64,000 bases of DNA from Chenopodium formosanum. Its lineage: Eukaryota > Streptophyta > Magnoliopsida > Caryophyllales > Amaranthaceae. Under the pieces are notes generated by a model that saw only the letters and a list, made by a program, of their open reading frames with translations, was not told where the DNA came from and did no database searches. The stretch lies in assembly GCA_024500155.1 (NCBI GenBank), contig CM044872.1:51713460-51777459 (forward strand), written 5' to 3'. Below, one piece after another: positions 12,039 through 22,865 of the stretch; the stretch's first letter is position 1, and the number at the start of each line of letters is the position of its first letter. Made by a program: the position numbers and the translations under genes.

Positions 12039-13096
12039 GGATTTTTTTATCAAAATGGCTAATTTTACAAAATTATTTACTAAAACGGCTACTTGTAAAT
12101 TTTAATTTCAAAACTAGCTAAAATGTTGACTTGGAAATTATTTATTTCTTATTTTCCTTTGAACTGGTTTGGTTTTGGATTTTTTTTTTTTAATTTTTGG
12201 CTTTATTTTAAGGAAAATGATATACATAGCCCTAAGGGCTATGTATAAGAAGCTAAAAAAAGAAAATAATAGGAAAAGATTAACATTAATTACACCGATC
12301 TGCGCGTGATTTTGTCATGAATTCCCAACTTAATTCCATTTTAGGAAGTATATTTAATGCTTAAACATAGCCTTAAGGGCTATATATATCATTACCCTTA
12401 TTTTAATTTATTTTTTTGGGTTTTCTTAGGTGAAAAATTTAAAGGCTATATACAAATATATGTAAAGTCGCTCATAAAAAAAAACACCTTAATTTCAAGA
12501 TCACACACACAAAAAAAAAATTAAAAAAAACATTTTTTTTGTCTTGACCGTATCCCAAAAAATTCAAATTTGAACTAGTATTGTTCTATCAACACAATCG
12601 CAAATTTATACGGGCAATCAGGGATTTTAAGGTATTTTTTATCTTTTTCATGTTCACTAATTGTATGATCTCTACTAATGTCGGCTAATTTCTGTTAATT
12701 GGAAGTTTAGAACAATTTTTTGAGTGATTTTTATTTTGTGGAACTTTATAAAAAAAATTGAGAGTTGTTCAAGTATATTAGGTTGAATGTTATTTCCCAA
12801 ATTAATGGATATTTTAAACTATGGCTTTAGAATTTTCCCAAAAATAAAAAAAAAAAAACAGAAAATGTGGGCAAGCCAAAATTTAAAGGCCATATACTAC
12901 GTACAAAATTACCGGCCTTTAAAATTTTCAGCTAAAAAAAAATCAAACAAACAAGTGAATCTTTCTGGTTCAAAGGAAAATAAGAAATAAATAATTTTCT
13001 TCCAAGTCAATTATTTAGCTAGTTTTGGAATTAAAATTTATAATTAGCCGTTTTGAAAAATACTTTTGTTGAATTAGCCATTTTGGTAAAAGATCT
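12039..13096. mobile_element. Non-autonomous Mutator-like element, 860 bp family, copy 1
   Basis: Long inverted ends (TATCAAAATGGCTAATTTTAC on the left, matching AATTAGCCATTTTGGTAAAAGATC on the right) are flanked by the 9 bp target-site duplication TGAAATTTA (12030-12038 and 13097-13105). A 186 bp MITE is nested at 12212-12397. Removing it and its duplicated target leaves 863 bp, close to the 860 bp of the second copy at 31261-32120. There is no coding capacity. Confidence 0.85.
12212..12397. mobile_element. Mutator-type MITE nested in a larger element
   Basis: The 20 bp termini GGAAAATGATATACATAGCC and GGCTATATATATCATTACCC are inverted repeats. The flanking 9 bp duplication is TTATTTTAA (12203-12211 and 12398-12406). 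The interior ATTAACATTAATTACACCGAT block is shared with the elements at 62982-63160 and 63553-63746, which have different termini. Confidence 0.85.
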
Positions 13097-13105
13097 TGAA
13101 ATTTA

Positions 13106-13834
13106 TAAGACACTCCCTTTATCCCAAAATAATAAACACAGTCAAATTAAAAAAGTTCAAATAAAAAAAAGTCAAATATATCAATTTTTATGAGATAATG
13201 AACGGAGTAATATATACAAAGAATTAATTAAAGTTGTGTAAACAAAATGTGGTAAGTATCAATAAAAGCAACGATTATATTTCAAACTCATATTTTACCA
13301 ATAGAAGCATTCCATGTTTCCTAGCTAAAGAGTTAAGATTCCAAGCAAAACTCCCACCTTACCACCTACAAAGCAACAACTTAACCGCTCACATCAATGA
13401 ATGTACTCCAAAATTCCTACGTTATGGTACATACAATCCAAAATGCCAACGTTATAAGCTTTACTGTACAACACTAACTAGCAAAATTGTATCAGACACA
13501 CAAAAAGCAATAGAAAAGAACAAAGGTTAGCAATACTAGAAACTACTACTAGACAAAAGAAATCTCAATGCAAGCTGCGTGCCTTGGTTGATCGATGCAT
13601 CTACATACCATTCGCACGAGTACTCCCATTGCATACTTCTTACATGGCATCCGCCTCGCCTGCCATCTATTCAGTCTACTATACCCCCCTTTCGACACGT
13701 TTGATCTCGCAAAGACCGTACATTGCACATATATATAGAGATCAAAAGATACAGAAACAGAGCAACTTCAATCAAACATCCAAACGAACATCTATTAGTA
13801 CAAAAAAATAATCATTTTAGAGCTGAAGACGACA
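13106..13834 (+). promoter_or_regulatory. Upstream region of the eight-cysteine gene
   Basis: A TATATATA box is at 13730-13737, about 100 bases before the ATG at 13835. The stretch 13210-13440 is repeated at about 30150-30385, where no eight-cysteine coding region follows. The open frames at 13234-13530 and 13584-13811 lie in this promoter and leader and have no family resemblance. Confidence 0.6.
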
Positions 13835-14143
13835 ATGACAATGTTGAAGAAGAGTAACATTGCAGTACTTGTGGCGTTGCTGATGATCATATGGATGGGA
13901 AAATCCACAGGCTTTCGCTGTGGGAAGATCGCGCATAACAGCACCTGTCCTGATGGATTCTGCTGTAATTTTTCAGGATACTGCGGTAAAACTGTTGAGT
14001 TCTGTGGAAAGAGCCATTGCCAAAGCCAATGCGAGCATGAAGATGTGCCTCAGATTCAAGCTAAACCAACTCCGAGCATTCCAGCTTTCAGAAATCGTAA
14101 AATTCCTACTCAGAATGCTGCTGCTGCTGCTGGGAATCCTTGA
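13835..14143 (+). CDS. Hevein-like eight-cysteine peptide precursor
   Basis: This is a 102-residue secreted precursor. Residues 1-26 are a signal peptide (hydrophobic core 9-21). The mature domain has cysteines at 29, 38, 43, 44, 50, 57, 62 and 66, the full eight-cysteine hevein fold. The other genes here stop at six. Of the chitin-contact positions, the serine after CC is Asn45, the first aromatic is Ser47, the second is Tyr49 and the third is Phe56, so sugar binding may be weaker or altered. Sequons at Asn35 and Asn45 could be glycosylated. Residues 67-102 form a propeptide-like tail, starting with an acidic EHED and ending in a short Ala run and Asn-Pro. The TATA box is at 13730-13737. The role is presumed defence. 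Confidence 0.88.
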   Translation: MTMLKKSNIAVLVALLMIIWMGKSTGFRCGKIAHNSTCPDGFCCNFSGYCGKTVEFCGKSHCQSQCEHEDVPQIQAKPTPSIPAFRNRKIPTQNAAAAAGNP

Positions 14144-14609
14144 ATAATAAGACTAAGATTGATGTAGTTATTGCTGTATATTAGTCCGTAGAAATAACTC
14201 AATAAGCTACGGAGTACCACTTTGTGTGTCTCGGTGACCAAGTTTTATGTTATGGGTTTATGGCCTTTTTTTTTTTTTTTTTTGTTGGATTATAAATAAA
14301 TTTAGTTTTTGCATTCATCTATTCTGTAAAAATTTCCTAATAGTTTTAAAACTCAAAGGAACAACATGTTATTCTCAAACTTATTGTCACATGAGCATTA
14401 ACATGACTGGATAGGGAAGTTATCCTCAAACTTGGCGTTGCAAAAATTGCTCATTCTTAACAAAATGTCTTACCAAGATTTGAACCTAATAATTGTATCT
14501 TGTATTTATTAGATAAATTAAAAGACTTAATTTTAATAACTAAAAACAACAAATTCCAAGTAATAATTAACTGGGCACGACATGCGTGGACCAGTTCACA
14601 ATAATATTA
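14144..14609. other. 3' flank of the eight-cysteine gene
   Basis: AT-rich 3' untranslated region and spacer with a T-run near 14266-14283. No further gene seen. Confidence 0.5.
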
Positions 14610-14870
14610 CTCCTTCCGTGTTTTAATAAGTGTTACACTTTGACTTTTTCCATTATCCACATAATGATTTTGACTTGATTAATATACTAATTTATAAAAA
14701 AAACAAATGTTATTGTATAATATATTGTTGGATTTGTCATAATGTATACTTTCATAATATCAATTTTCCTATAATTTTACTAAAATATAATTAGATAAGT
14801 TAATGGTCAAAGTCGTCTCTCGGCATGCGTGTTTGGTCAAATTGTAACACTTATTAAAACACAGAGGGAG
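14610..14870. mobile_element. Stowaway-like MITE
   Basis: The termini CTCCTTCCGTGTTTTAATAA and TTATTAAAACACAGAGGGAG are flanked by TA. It belongs to the same family as 14968-15342, which carries extra sequence. Confidence 0.8.
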
Positions 14871-14967
14871 TATTGTAGATCTGAGATACGTACGCATGCC
14901 GCAACTGACTGTATCTTAAACGTAGTGATCCTAATGTTGACATAGTAGCCTTAATTTTAACATAGTA

Positions 14968-15342
14968 CTCCCTCCATTTTTTTTAAATGCGTTATTTTGA
15001 TTTTTGCACTATTTACATATTATGCATGCTTGACTTAATTTTTTCACCTCTATAAAATAAATAAATGTTATTATATAATATATCATTAGATTTGTCATAA
15101 TGTCTAGTTTCATAATTTATTGCTTGGTTGCTAGCTCATGACAGGCTGAGAACAAGGGATAGGTTAACTTAAGCAGGGGTTGATGTTTGTGGAGATTGCT
15201 TACTTTGTGGTATTGATATGGAAAATGCAAATCGTGTGTTACTATAATTTTACTAATAATAGACAATTAAAGATATTAATGGTCAAAGTTACGTTTTGGC
15301 AAATGTGCCGGTTAAACTGATGCATTAAAAAAATAGAGGGAG
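14968..15342. mobile_element. Stowaway-like MITE carrying a LINE fragment
   Basis: The ends are CTCCCTCCATTTTTTTTAAA and AAAAAAATAGAGGGAG with TA on both sides. Compared with 14610-14870 it has about 120 extra bases at 15118-15241. Read on the + strand, these encode a zf-RVT-like piece of a LINE (AHDRLRTRD, then CGDCLLCGID). The insert sits between two halves that align to the shorter copy. Confidence 0.75.
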
Positions 15343-15574
15343 TAACCTTTGTCAAAACTCATGTGACTTTTAATATTATTGTAATTTGAAGTACGATGAT
15401 ATGTTGAAAATAGTGACCCTAATTTTTGATATAGTTATCTGTATTATTAACATTGATCCATATATTATATATATCATTAAAAAAAAATTAACCTCTTATG
15501 ATCTTTATAACACAATCACTTCTATTTTAATATAATAACCTTTATTTCAACATAGTGACCTTTTTCCCATTAAT

Positions 15575-16877
15575 CACTAGTAGAAAAATACAATTGGGAA
15601 GCCCTAAATGGGAAGCGGTTATTGAGTTTCGCTTCCAAAAACCCACTTTAAAAAAAAAAAACTGAAACATACAAATGGGAAGCGGTTTTGGGTGAACCGC
15701 TTCCAAATATTGTAATTGGAAGCGGTTTGAACATTAAACCACTTCCCATTTGCTAAAAAACCCTAAAAATTAAAACCCCATTTCATTTCTCCGCTCTCTC
15801 TCCTCTCTTTTCTCTTTCTCACGCCGCTCTCTCTCCTCTCATTTCTCAGTTTTCCCCCTCCATTATTCTCATGCCTCACTTCTCTCTCCTCTCCCCCCAC
15901 GTCCTCTTTCCTTTCTCATCTCCTTTCCTTCTCTCCTCTTATCACCGACAACATCCACGACGTCGAGCACCGCTGAGCACCACCGAGCAGCCCACACCCA
16001 CACCGACCACAACAACCACTGACACCGAGCACCACCGATTAGCCCACACCTAGCACCCCGAGCAGCCCACACCAAGTACCGCCGAGTAGCCCACACCGAT
16101 TTTTAGATCTATGTTTATGGTAAGAATTTCGATCTAGTTTTTTTTTTCCCTTCAAATTTCATCATCTATATGAATTTCTAGGTTGTTAGATTATGTTTTG
16201 CTTTGAATCGGTTAGATTTATGGTTTTTTTTTTTTTGAAGTTTTTGAGTTCTAAATTGGTTAGGGTTTGTTTATAGTTCTAAATTTCTGGGTCCGTTTTT
16301 GAGTTTTTTTGGAAGTTTTTGAGTTCTAAAAATTTTTGATTTTTTTTAAAATCTAAATTTGATCTTTCCTTATTAGATTGTTCGATTTTTTTTATCTAAT
16401 TTTTTAGGTCGTTCGTGTTTTTAGATCTTTCGTTTTTTGATTTTTTTTTTTTTGGTTTGTTCATATTTGCTTCAGATTGCGGTGGTGATAGCAGGATGGT
16501 GGTGGCAGAATACCACGGCGGTGGTGGGCTGGTGGCTTCAGTAGAATTGTTTTTTTTAATTAATATGTAATTTTTTTTTGGAAACAATATTAAAATGTAA
16601 TATTACATCAAATTATCAATGGAAATATATATTTTTATACATATGTTTAGTTATTGCGTATTAATATTTCTGAGAAAAAATCAAAAAAAAAATAAATTAA
16701 AGGCATAATGGGAAGCGGTTTGACGCCAAAACCGCTTCCCTTTCACAACAAATGGGAAGCGGTTCAAACCGCTTCCCATTTAACAGGCTAATGGGAAGCC
16801 CCCCAAGCGCATGCGGTTCAAAACCGCTTCCCTTTAGGGGGTTTGAACCGCTTCCCATTTGCCTTATTCTACTAGTG
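15575..16877. mobile_element. Non-autonomous CACTA (En/Spm) element with captured sequence
   Basis: The termini are CACTAGTAGAAAAATACAA and its complement TTATTCTACTAGTG, with the 3 bp target-site duplication AAT (15572-15574 and 16878-16880). Subterminal repeats of GGGAAGCGGTT and AACCGCTTCCC occur at both ends (15608-15745 and 16709-16858). The 1.3 kb element lacks a transposase. Its centre (about 15790-16520) is GC-richer and looks like a host gene 5' end: a CT-rich leader, a short frame from 15871, then a GT...AG intron-like stretch ending TTGCTTCAG near 16477. The source gene is not recognised. Confidence 0.88.
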
Positions 16878-17026
16878 AATAAAATGATCATAGTGTCTCC
16901 AATATTACTGATCCACAATAAATTAATATAAACCAAGTCTATTTAAGAGTTTGCACACACAACACGCAATGTCTTTAGTTTCAATTACATTTACAAAATA
17001 TTATTCTTTATTTTTGAACTGATTAT

Positions 17027-17415
17027 GGGCATGTTGTAACTGTGGAGGTAGCTGTAACTGTGGAGGTAGTTGTGAGCTATATATGTAGCTGTTAGCTGTA
17101 ACAAGATGTTAGCTGTGAAGATAAATAATTTAGATAGAGTATTCGGTAAAATAGCGGTTGACTAGCTGTTACATATAAAAATCAACATTTTATTTTTAAA
17201 ATTATAGATTAAATTTTCAACAGTTACCTCAAAAGCTACCTCCAATTTCAAAAGCTAATTTTTCTAACTTTTCATAAAAGCTACCTCCACCACTAAAAGC
17301 TACCCTAACCACTATTTTGTCAAACACTTACATTTTTTGTCAAGTAGTGATTTGACTTGATCAAACCACTAAAAGTTACCTAAAAGCTACTCAAAAGCTA
17401 GCGCCGAACACGCCC
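17027..17415. mobile_element. MITE, probably PIF/Harbinger (Tourist-like)
   Basis: The ends are GGGCATGTTGTAACTG and the complement of GGGCGTGTTCGGCGC, with flanking TAT on both sides. The subterminal GTAGCTTTT-type repeats mirror each other. Length is 389 bp with no open frame. Superfamily assignment rests on the terminus and the 3 bp duplication. Confidence 0.65.
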
Positions 17416-17874
17416 TATATATTTTAGAGTTTGGCCTGGTTGCAATATTGGTAGTTGATTATGTTGGTGTTTTAGTATCGATCCATTACATCTCTAGCCT
17501 ATTCAAAATTTAAATAGTTACATTAAAACAGTTTAACTTTCATGATGGCATGACCGGAACATTATTTAGGCCAAAAATTAGCTGTATATCACTAAAATTA
17601 CTACAATATCTAATTATCTATTATCAGAGACATAAGGATAGATATATACCTATCTCTCTATTCTCTAATTAACATAGATATTGATTGAATGGTTACAATT
17701 CCAACAACATCAACAGCCGATTATTCGACGACTGAGGAGTAAAGAAAATTCAATACGTATGTCGGTCTGTTAGTTGTTTACACTATTTTCATGTGTTATA
17801 ATAATGTGTGGTTACCTCACTCAATTAAAGTGTCATATGTAGAGACTCTATTTTCATGTATCATAATAATGAAC

Positions 17875-17906
<32 letters not shown>

Positions 17907-17992
17907 GAAATCCATCTATTGAGATCAATGATGATTATTTAGTATTATAAACTTCGTCCAATCCTTGATGTTCTACCCACGGTATTACTCTG
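17416..17992. repeat. Tail end of a duplicated hevein-gene unit
   Basis: The stretch 17670-17990 aligns with 41330-41715 and 52560-52935, the distal ends of units A and B (for example AGGAGTAAAGAAAATTCAAT). This shows that a further unit end lies directly upstream of the next gene and supports head-to-tail duplication. A T-run is at about 17878-17903. No coding potential seen. Confidence 0.6.
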
Positions 17993-17997
17993 GGTGG

Positions 17998-18632
17998 TGT
18001 TGGGCCCGGGTCACCTATCTTGACGGGTCGCACGCACACTCCATTCTACATTAGGATGATATTGTCCGCTTTGGGCTAGCCCGCATGGATTTGTTTTTGG
18101 ACACATTTCAAAAAGGCCTTATACTAATGGAGTGTGCACTCACTTATAAGGAGTTCTTCACTTCCTTACTCCTTTCATGTGGGACTAGGGATGAACTACC
18201 CCAACAAACCTCCCCTTAGACCAAGGACCACATAACTCATGGTCTCCCCCCAGCAAAACTATCTTGCACCGCCGATATCACCACGGGACACGCCGCCTGA
18301 GCCACAATATCAGGAGGACTTTCGATGCAAGGCACCAAAATCGCAAGGTCACACGTTTGAGGGAACTGTCCCATACATAACGCCCGTATTGTTCCGGCCG
18401 AACCATCAGCTCTGATACCACTTGTTGGGCTCTGGTCACCTAACTTGATGGATCACACGCACACTCCACTCCACATTAGTATGATATTGTCCGCTTTGGG
18501 CCTAGCCCGCACAAATTTGTTTTTGGACACCTTTCCCAAAGGCCTTATACTAATGAAGTGTGCACTCACTTATAAGGAGCTCTTCACCTCCTTACTCTTT
18601 TCATGTGAGACTTGGGATGAACTATCCAAACA
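17998..18632 (-). mobile_element. TRIM (miniature LTR retrotransposon)
   Basis: Two direct repeats of 209 and 210 bp (17998-18206 and 18423-18632) start TGTTGGG; the left ends CCCAACA and the right ends CCAAACA. They flank a 216 bp interior. On the minus strand the primer-binding site TGGTATCAGAGC (initiator methionine tRNA) lies next to the right repeat (about 18408-18421). A purine tract (AAGGGGAGG) lies next to the left repeat (about 18210). The 5 bp target-site duplication is GGTGG (17993-17997 and 18633-18637). There is no protein-coding interior, so it must rely on other elements. Confidence 0.9.
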
Positions 18633-18800
18633 GGTGGGTCAACGCTAAAAATTAGGTTAACCATGGGAATTTGACTAAAGGTAGGATTTTACAACAAATC
18701 ACCTTTTACTAAATAGTTTCTTACAATATTTTTTTATTGGATAGTTTCTCACAAAGTATAGGCTTTATTGATTAGTTTATGCATGACAAAATCCTTATTA

Positions 18801-19135
18801 CTCCCTCCATCCCTTAATACAAAGCCTTATTTCCTTTTCGGGTAAACCAAAATACAATACTTCTTTCTATTTAAAGATTGTATTTTTTGACATTATTACT
18901 TTCTTTTTGATGAGTTGTCATCTTTTTCCTTTACTTTTTTGTACTTTTAATATCAATTTCTAACACTTTATCTCTCTATCTCTTCAATTATTTCCAACAA
19001 CTTTTTCTTTCTCTTTATCTCTCTCTAACCCCACATGCACATATATACTTTTAATCATTAGTTTTAAAAAAATTTCAACTTTCTTAATTCCCGCGCAAAA
19101 ACCAAAAGAGACTTTGTATTAAGGGACGGAGGGAG
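18801..19135. mobile_element. Stowaway-like MITE
   Basis: The termini CTCCCTCCATCCCTTAATAC and TATTAAGGGACGGAGGGAG are flanked by TA. 335 bp, no open frame. It ends about 130 bases before the conserved upstream block of the next hevein-like gene. Confidence 0.85.
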
Positions 19136-19261
19136 TAATATATAGTTATTATAATTTTTACTTACTGATAGTTAAAGATAAAATCAGTCAAAGTTTTGCA
19201 TCAGTATACATGTACAAGAGAAACAATTCATCACTTATTTGAATATAGAGGGAATAAGAAA

Positions 19262-19529
19262 AGGCGTTGAATATTCTATGGTTAAATTAATCAAAGGTGG
19301 GCCAATAATAGGATAATGTGCACGTACAAATGTACAATATAGCTAAATTGTGTAGTCAATAATATCTCCCATGCACTAATTAAAATGCATGCATTTTCCC
19401 AAATGGCTATGCATCTCAAAACCCTATAAATACCCCCTCATTCATAACCAAATTCATCACACAAAAAACTCATTAAAAAAAAAAAACAAACTAAGAGTTA
19501 ATTAGTTACAAAAGTTAAGAAGAGTGAAA
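19262..19529 (+). promoter_or_regulatory. Promoter of hevein-like copy 3
   Basis: The block is shared with the promoters of the four later genes: TTGAATATTC, a CCAATAATAGGATAATG stretch, ACTAATTAAAATGCATGCAT, then TATAAATA at 19425-19432. The leader is A-rich. In the later copies the G-box position reads CACGTG or CACGTA; here it is CACGTA. Confidence 0.7.
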
Positions 19530-19766
19530 ATGATGAAGATTAAGAACTTGGTGATAATCATGGTGATCATGACCCTTTTGGTGGGTACATCAATGGGAGC
19601 AGACGGAAAATGTAAGAATAAGGGCGACTGCCCCAAAGGGATGTGCTGTAGCAAGTATGGCTACTGTGGCAGCGGACCCGACTATTGTCGCCGTGTCGAG
19701 CAGGTTCAAGACCACCCATCTACCGACCTTCCTCAAACTCGCAAGGTTGGTGTTAAAGCCCCTTGA
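19530..19766 (+). CDS. Hevein-like six-cysteine peptide precursor, lysine-rich variant
   Basis: This is a 78-residue secreted precursor. The start is taken at the tandem ATG at 19530; an in-frame GTG six bases earlier is not a plausible plant start. The signal peptide is residues 1-23 (ends GTSMG). Cysteines are at 28, 34, 39, 40, 46 and 53. The first loop is one residue longer than in its paralogues (KNKGD) and the region is rich in lysine, so the mature peptide is more basic. Chitin-contact positions Ser41, Tyr43, Tyr45 and Tyr52 are intact. After the last cysteine the usual GlyGly is ArgArg. The propeptide ends TRKVGVKAP as in later copies. A single exon follows the TATA box at 19425. Confidence 0.9.
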   Translation: MMKIKNLVIIMVIMTLLVGTSMGADGKCKNKGDCPKGMCCSKYGYCGSGPDYCRRVEQVQDHPSTDLPQTRKVGVKAP

Positions 19767-20513
19767 AAGATGCAACCAATTGATTATGGCCTAATGGGTT
19801 ACCTCAGCTTGTAGTGTAATCTCTTTGTGCCTCGCTACCTGTATGTTATCCACTATAAATAAGCTCCTTTTATACTAGTATAATATAGGGGCATTTTAAG
19901 TTATTGTACGTTGTGGCTTTGTTTGTAATCAAATGATCGAACATAGATATATTGTTCGTCTTATATATGTTATCGTACATGTTTAAGTTTTAAAAGATCT
20001 TAAATGTTGCGTTATTGTTATATGTCTTCCTTTTATTCTATATCCATTGTTGATTAGAAAATTAAACTGGAATTGTTCTTATTTAGTCGATCAATTAGAA
20101 ATTGAGATTGATTTAGTTGTGTGGTACATTCAAAGTTTGGATTATCAGTATATATTTCTTTAACATTTTTATAATCGTAATACATGGTCAAACAAACAAA
20201 AGAAAAATGAACGTACGAGTTTTAAATTTCAGACTAATCATGAGATTTGCAAATCATAATGAGACCTTAAATCAATATTTCTAATAATGTAATGCAATAG
20301 AAATGGAAAAATCAACTCTTGTGATCATGTAGTATATTTCGAAGGAGCTAGGAATAACACATAAGAAAAATTAATGGGTCACAACTCACAAGTCACAACC
20401 TAGTAGAGAGGGACTTCTGTATGAGTCGATCTGAATATGACCAAGAAAGGGAATAATCAAGTTCTTAAAAATAGATTGGACACCATATAAGAGAGAATAG
20501 CAAACTTGCTTAA
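19767..20513. other. 3' flank of copy 3
   Basis: It aligns with the 3' flanks of the genes at 35866, 42753 and 59599, so it is part of the duplicated unit. It contains AATAAGCTCC near 19858. No further gene. Confidence 0.6.
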
Positions 20514-20740
20514 AGGTCGCATGGATTCATATAAGACACAATTGAAGTTTTAAAGACCTTCTGGTGCAAAAACATTGCATAATGGTCGCAAGAATTCATA
20601 TATATAAGACACAATTGAAGATTTGAAGGTATTAATTAAAGATCTTCTGGTGCAAAAACATTGCATAATGGTCGCATGAAATTATATAAGACACAATTGA
20701 AGGTATTAAAGATCTTCTGGTGCAAAAACATAATGTTTCT
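20514..20740. repeat. Three-copy tandem repeat in the copy 3 flank
   Basis: About 70-90 bp units containing GGTCGCATGGATTCATATAA, ACACAATTGAAG and GATCTTCTGGTGCAAAAACA occur three times. Units A and B have a single equivalent (about 36856-36920 and 47780-47845). The expansion is thus local to this unit. Confidence 0.75.
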
Positions 20741-20927
20741 ATATATATTTCATGGAGAGAAAGCTTCAAACTCGGAATTAACATTACACATCTCAACACA
20801 AGACATATATATTTTGTTTTTTTTGGGATTTTTGTTGTTTATATTTCCAAATATAATAAGCTCTTAATTTCTTATCACTACGGAGTAGTAATGAATGCTA
20901 ATAGTGGCTTTTGTTTTTAGTAATTGA

Positions 20928-20976
<49 letters not shown>

Positions 20977-21868
20977 AATATGGATAACTTTATTTTATTT
21001 TATGATTTTTTGTTTTTTCACAGAATAAAATAGTGGCTTTATAACATACTGTTAGAGTTCTTTGCCACAACTGTGGGTACAGTCTTGCTTTCGATATAGT
21101 AATATTTTGTTTTTCATGCTGAAAGTTGAGAATTCTCTCGGTTTGTTAGCTTCTTGAGATTCACCGAAGAAATTTGCTTTTCCATTACACTCTTGCAAGA
21201 CCATGATTTAATTAATTAAGTGGGTGAGACGATATATATGTATAACAACTTAAAAGAAAATTCAAAGTTATTGGAATGTATATCTTACACATATGTTTTG
21301 TGTACACTAAAATATATTCTACCTCCATTTTTTTTTTTTTTTTTACGTGTAAAGTGTCTTTTATAATGCTTGTCAACACACTATTAAAAAAAAATTAAAT
21401 AAATAATGCTTGCCAACACACAATTTTAATGATTAATATCATTAATTATCAACATTATGAAATAATAAAAAGTAGATAATAATAAAGTTTACATTGATAT
21501 TCAAATGTACAATGTACCACACAATTATATTTTCCCATAACTATAAATTACAAAAACTAATCAAAATGTAGTTTGTAAATAGACAAAAGCCAAAATGTGT
21601 CAATAAATTTTTTTTATAAAAAAAAAAAAAACCAAATAAAAAAAAAACGGAGGAGATATTATCTTACAAAGATCATGTTGTGTCTAGATTATTCTGCAGT
21701 TTCAATTCAAGTGAAAAGGATATAGCCTATTGTACTATGGAGCATAACATTCACAATTAGAACCAAACATGACAGATGATGATAGTAAATGATTTATGCC
21801 CGTTTTGTGATCAAATGAAACTATTGATGTTGATTGGATAACCACCTTAAAAAAAAAAAAAAAAAAAA
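20741..21868. other. Unit-related flank and AT-rich spacer
   Basis: The part to about 21250 aligns with units A and B. Near 20850 it shows the empty target site of the 602 bp Mutator-like element found at 37055. It contains a run of about 40 A at 20931-20971. A possible degraded MITE lies around 21320-21650. No gene. Confidence 0.5.
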
Positions 21869-22258
21869 GGACATTTTGTGAAAAACTACCTTATAAATCA
21901 TTTTTTTTTTTGCGAGAAATTAGCTAATAAAAAAAATGTTGTAAGAAACTACCTTATAAAAGGGTAAGTGTTGTAAGAGACTACCCTTGGTCGAAAAGTC
22001 ATCGTTGACTTTTATTTTTCGGCGTTGACCATGTCACATGCCAATTAAGAAAAAAGGAGGGAAATGATGAATTAAAAGTCATGTGATTGGAACGTGATGT
22101 GGTAAATGCCAGAAAATGAAAGTCAACGATGCCTTTCCGACCAATGGTAGTCTTTTACAACATTTACCCTTTTATAAGGTAGTTTCTTACAACATTTTTT
22201 TGATTAGGTAGTTTCTCGCAAAAAAAGTGTTTTATAAGGTAGTTTTTCACAAAATGTC
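21869..22258. mobile_element. Mutator-type MITE
   Basis: The ends GGACATTTTGTGAAAAACTA and TAGTTTTTCACAAAATGTCC are perfect inverted repeats, and the ACTACCTTATAA motif recurs inwards on both arms. The 9 bp flanks (AAAAAAAAA and AAAACAAAA) differ by one base and are a probable target duplication. 390 bp, no coding potential. Confidence 0.75.
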
Positions 22259-22865
22259 CAAAACAAAAAGTAATAGACCATACAAAGCTCGGTAATAAAT
22301 TATATATAATTCGTTCATTAAATAAGAAATGTACCATTAATTGTATATACACAATAATTAGTTATAGGATTGGACCTCTAGCTTCAATATACTGAGTAAT
22401 TGTCAAGTTTTCATCTACATTTTGATGAATTAAACCACAATTAACTTCACAAATGAAACAGTTCGATTGAATTGAGCCCATGGGGAAAGATGTATGCGAC
22501 CATGTAAGTCTATAAGAAGATACGAAGTATATAACACCTAGAATGAGTAATAAAGTTTGGATTATCACTATAATTTTTTTCAACAACAAAATGTTCTCCT
22601 ACTTCACCATAATCGTAATATATGGTCAAACAAACAAAAAGAAGAATGAAGGAGTTTCAAATTCTAGATATGTAAGTGATTATTATTTTAGTATAGATAT
22701 AGATGAACAATGTTATTAGACTTGATTAAAGCTAATTGGGCCCGAAAAAATGTCAGGTTTGCCAATTTGGACAAATTTTGGGCCCTAATGCAGTCAGGCT
22801 CGGCCACACCTAGTTTTAAAGTTTCTCTTTTTTATTCTGGGTAGCCTAAAAAATCATTTTAGTTA
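22259..22865. other. Intergenic
   Basis: No gene or clear element. The minus-strand frame at 22362-22589 has no family resemblance, although its start region resembles sequence at 40070-40200 in unit A. Confidence 0.4.

Noticed and set aside
18684..18794. Short element with GGATTTT...AAAATCC ends
   Set aside because: The arms resemble the Mutator-type MITEs here but no target duplication could be found, so I did not list it.
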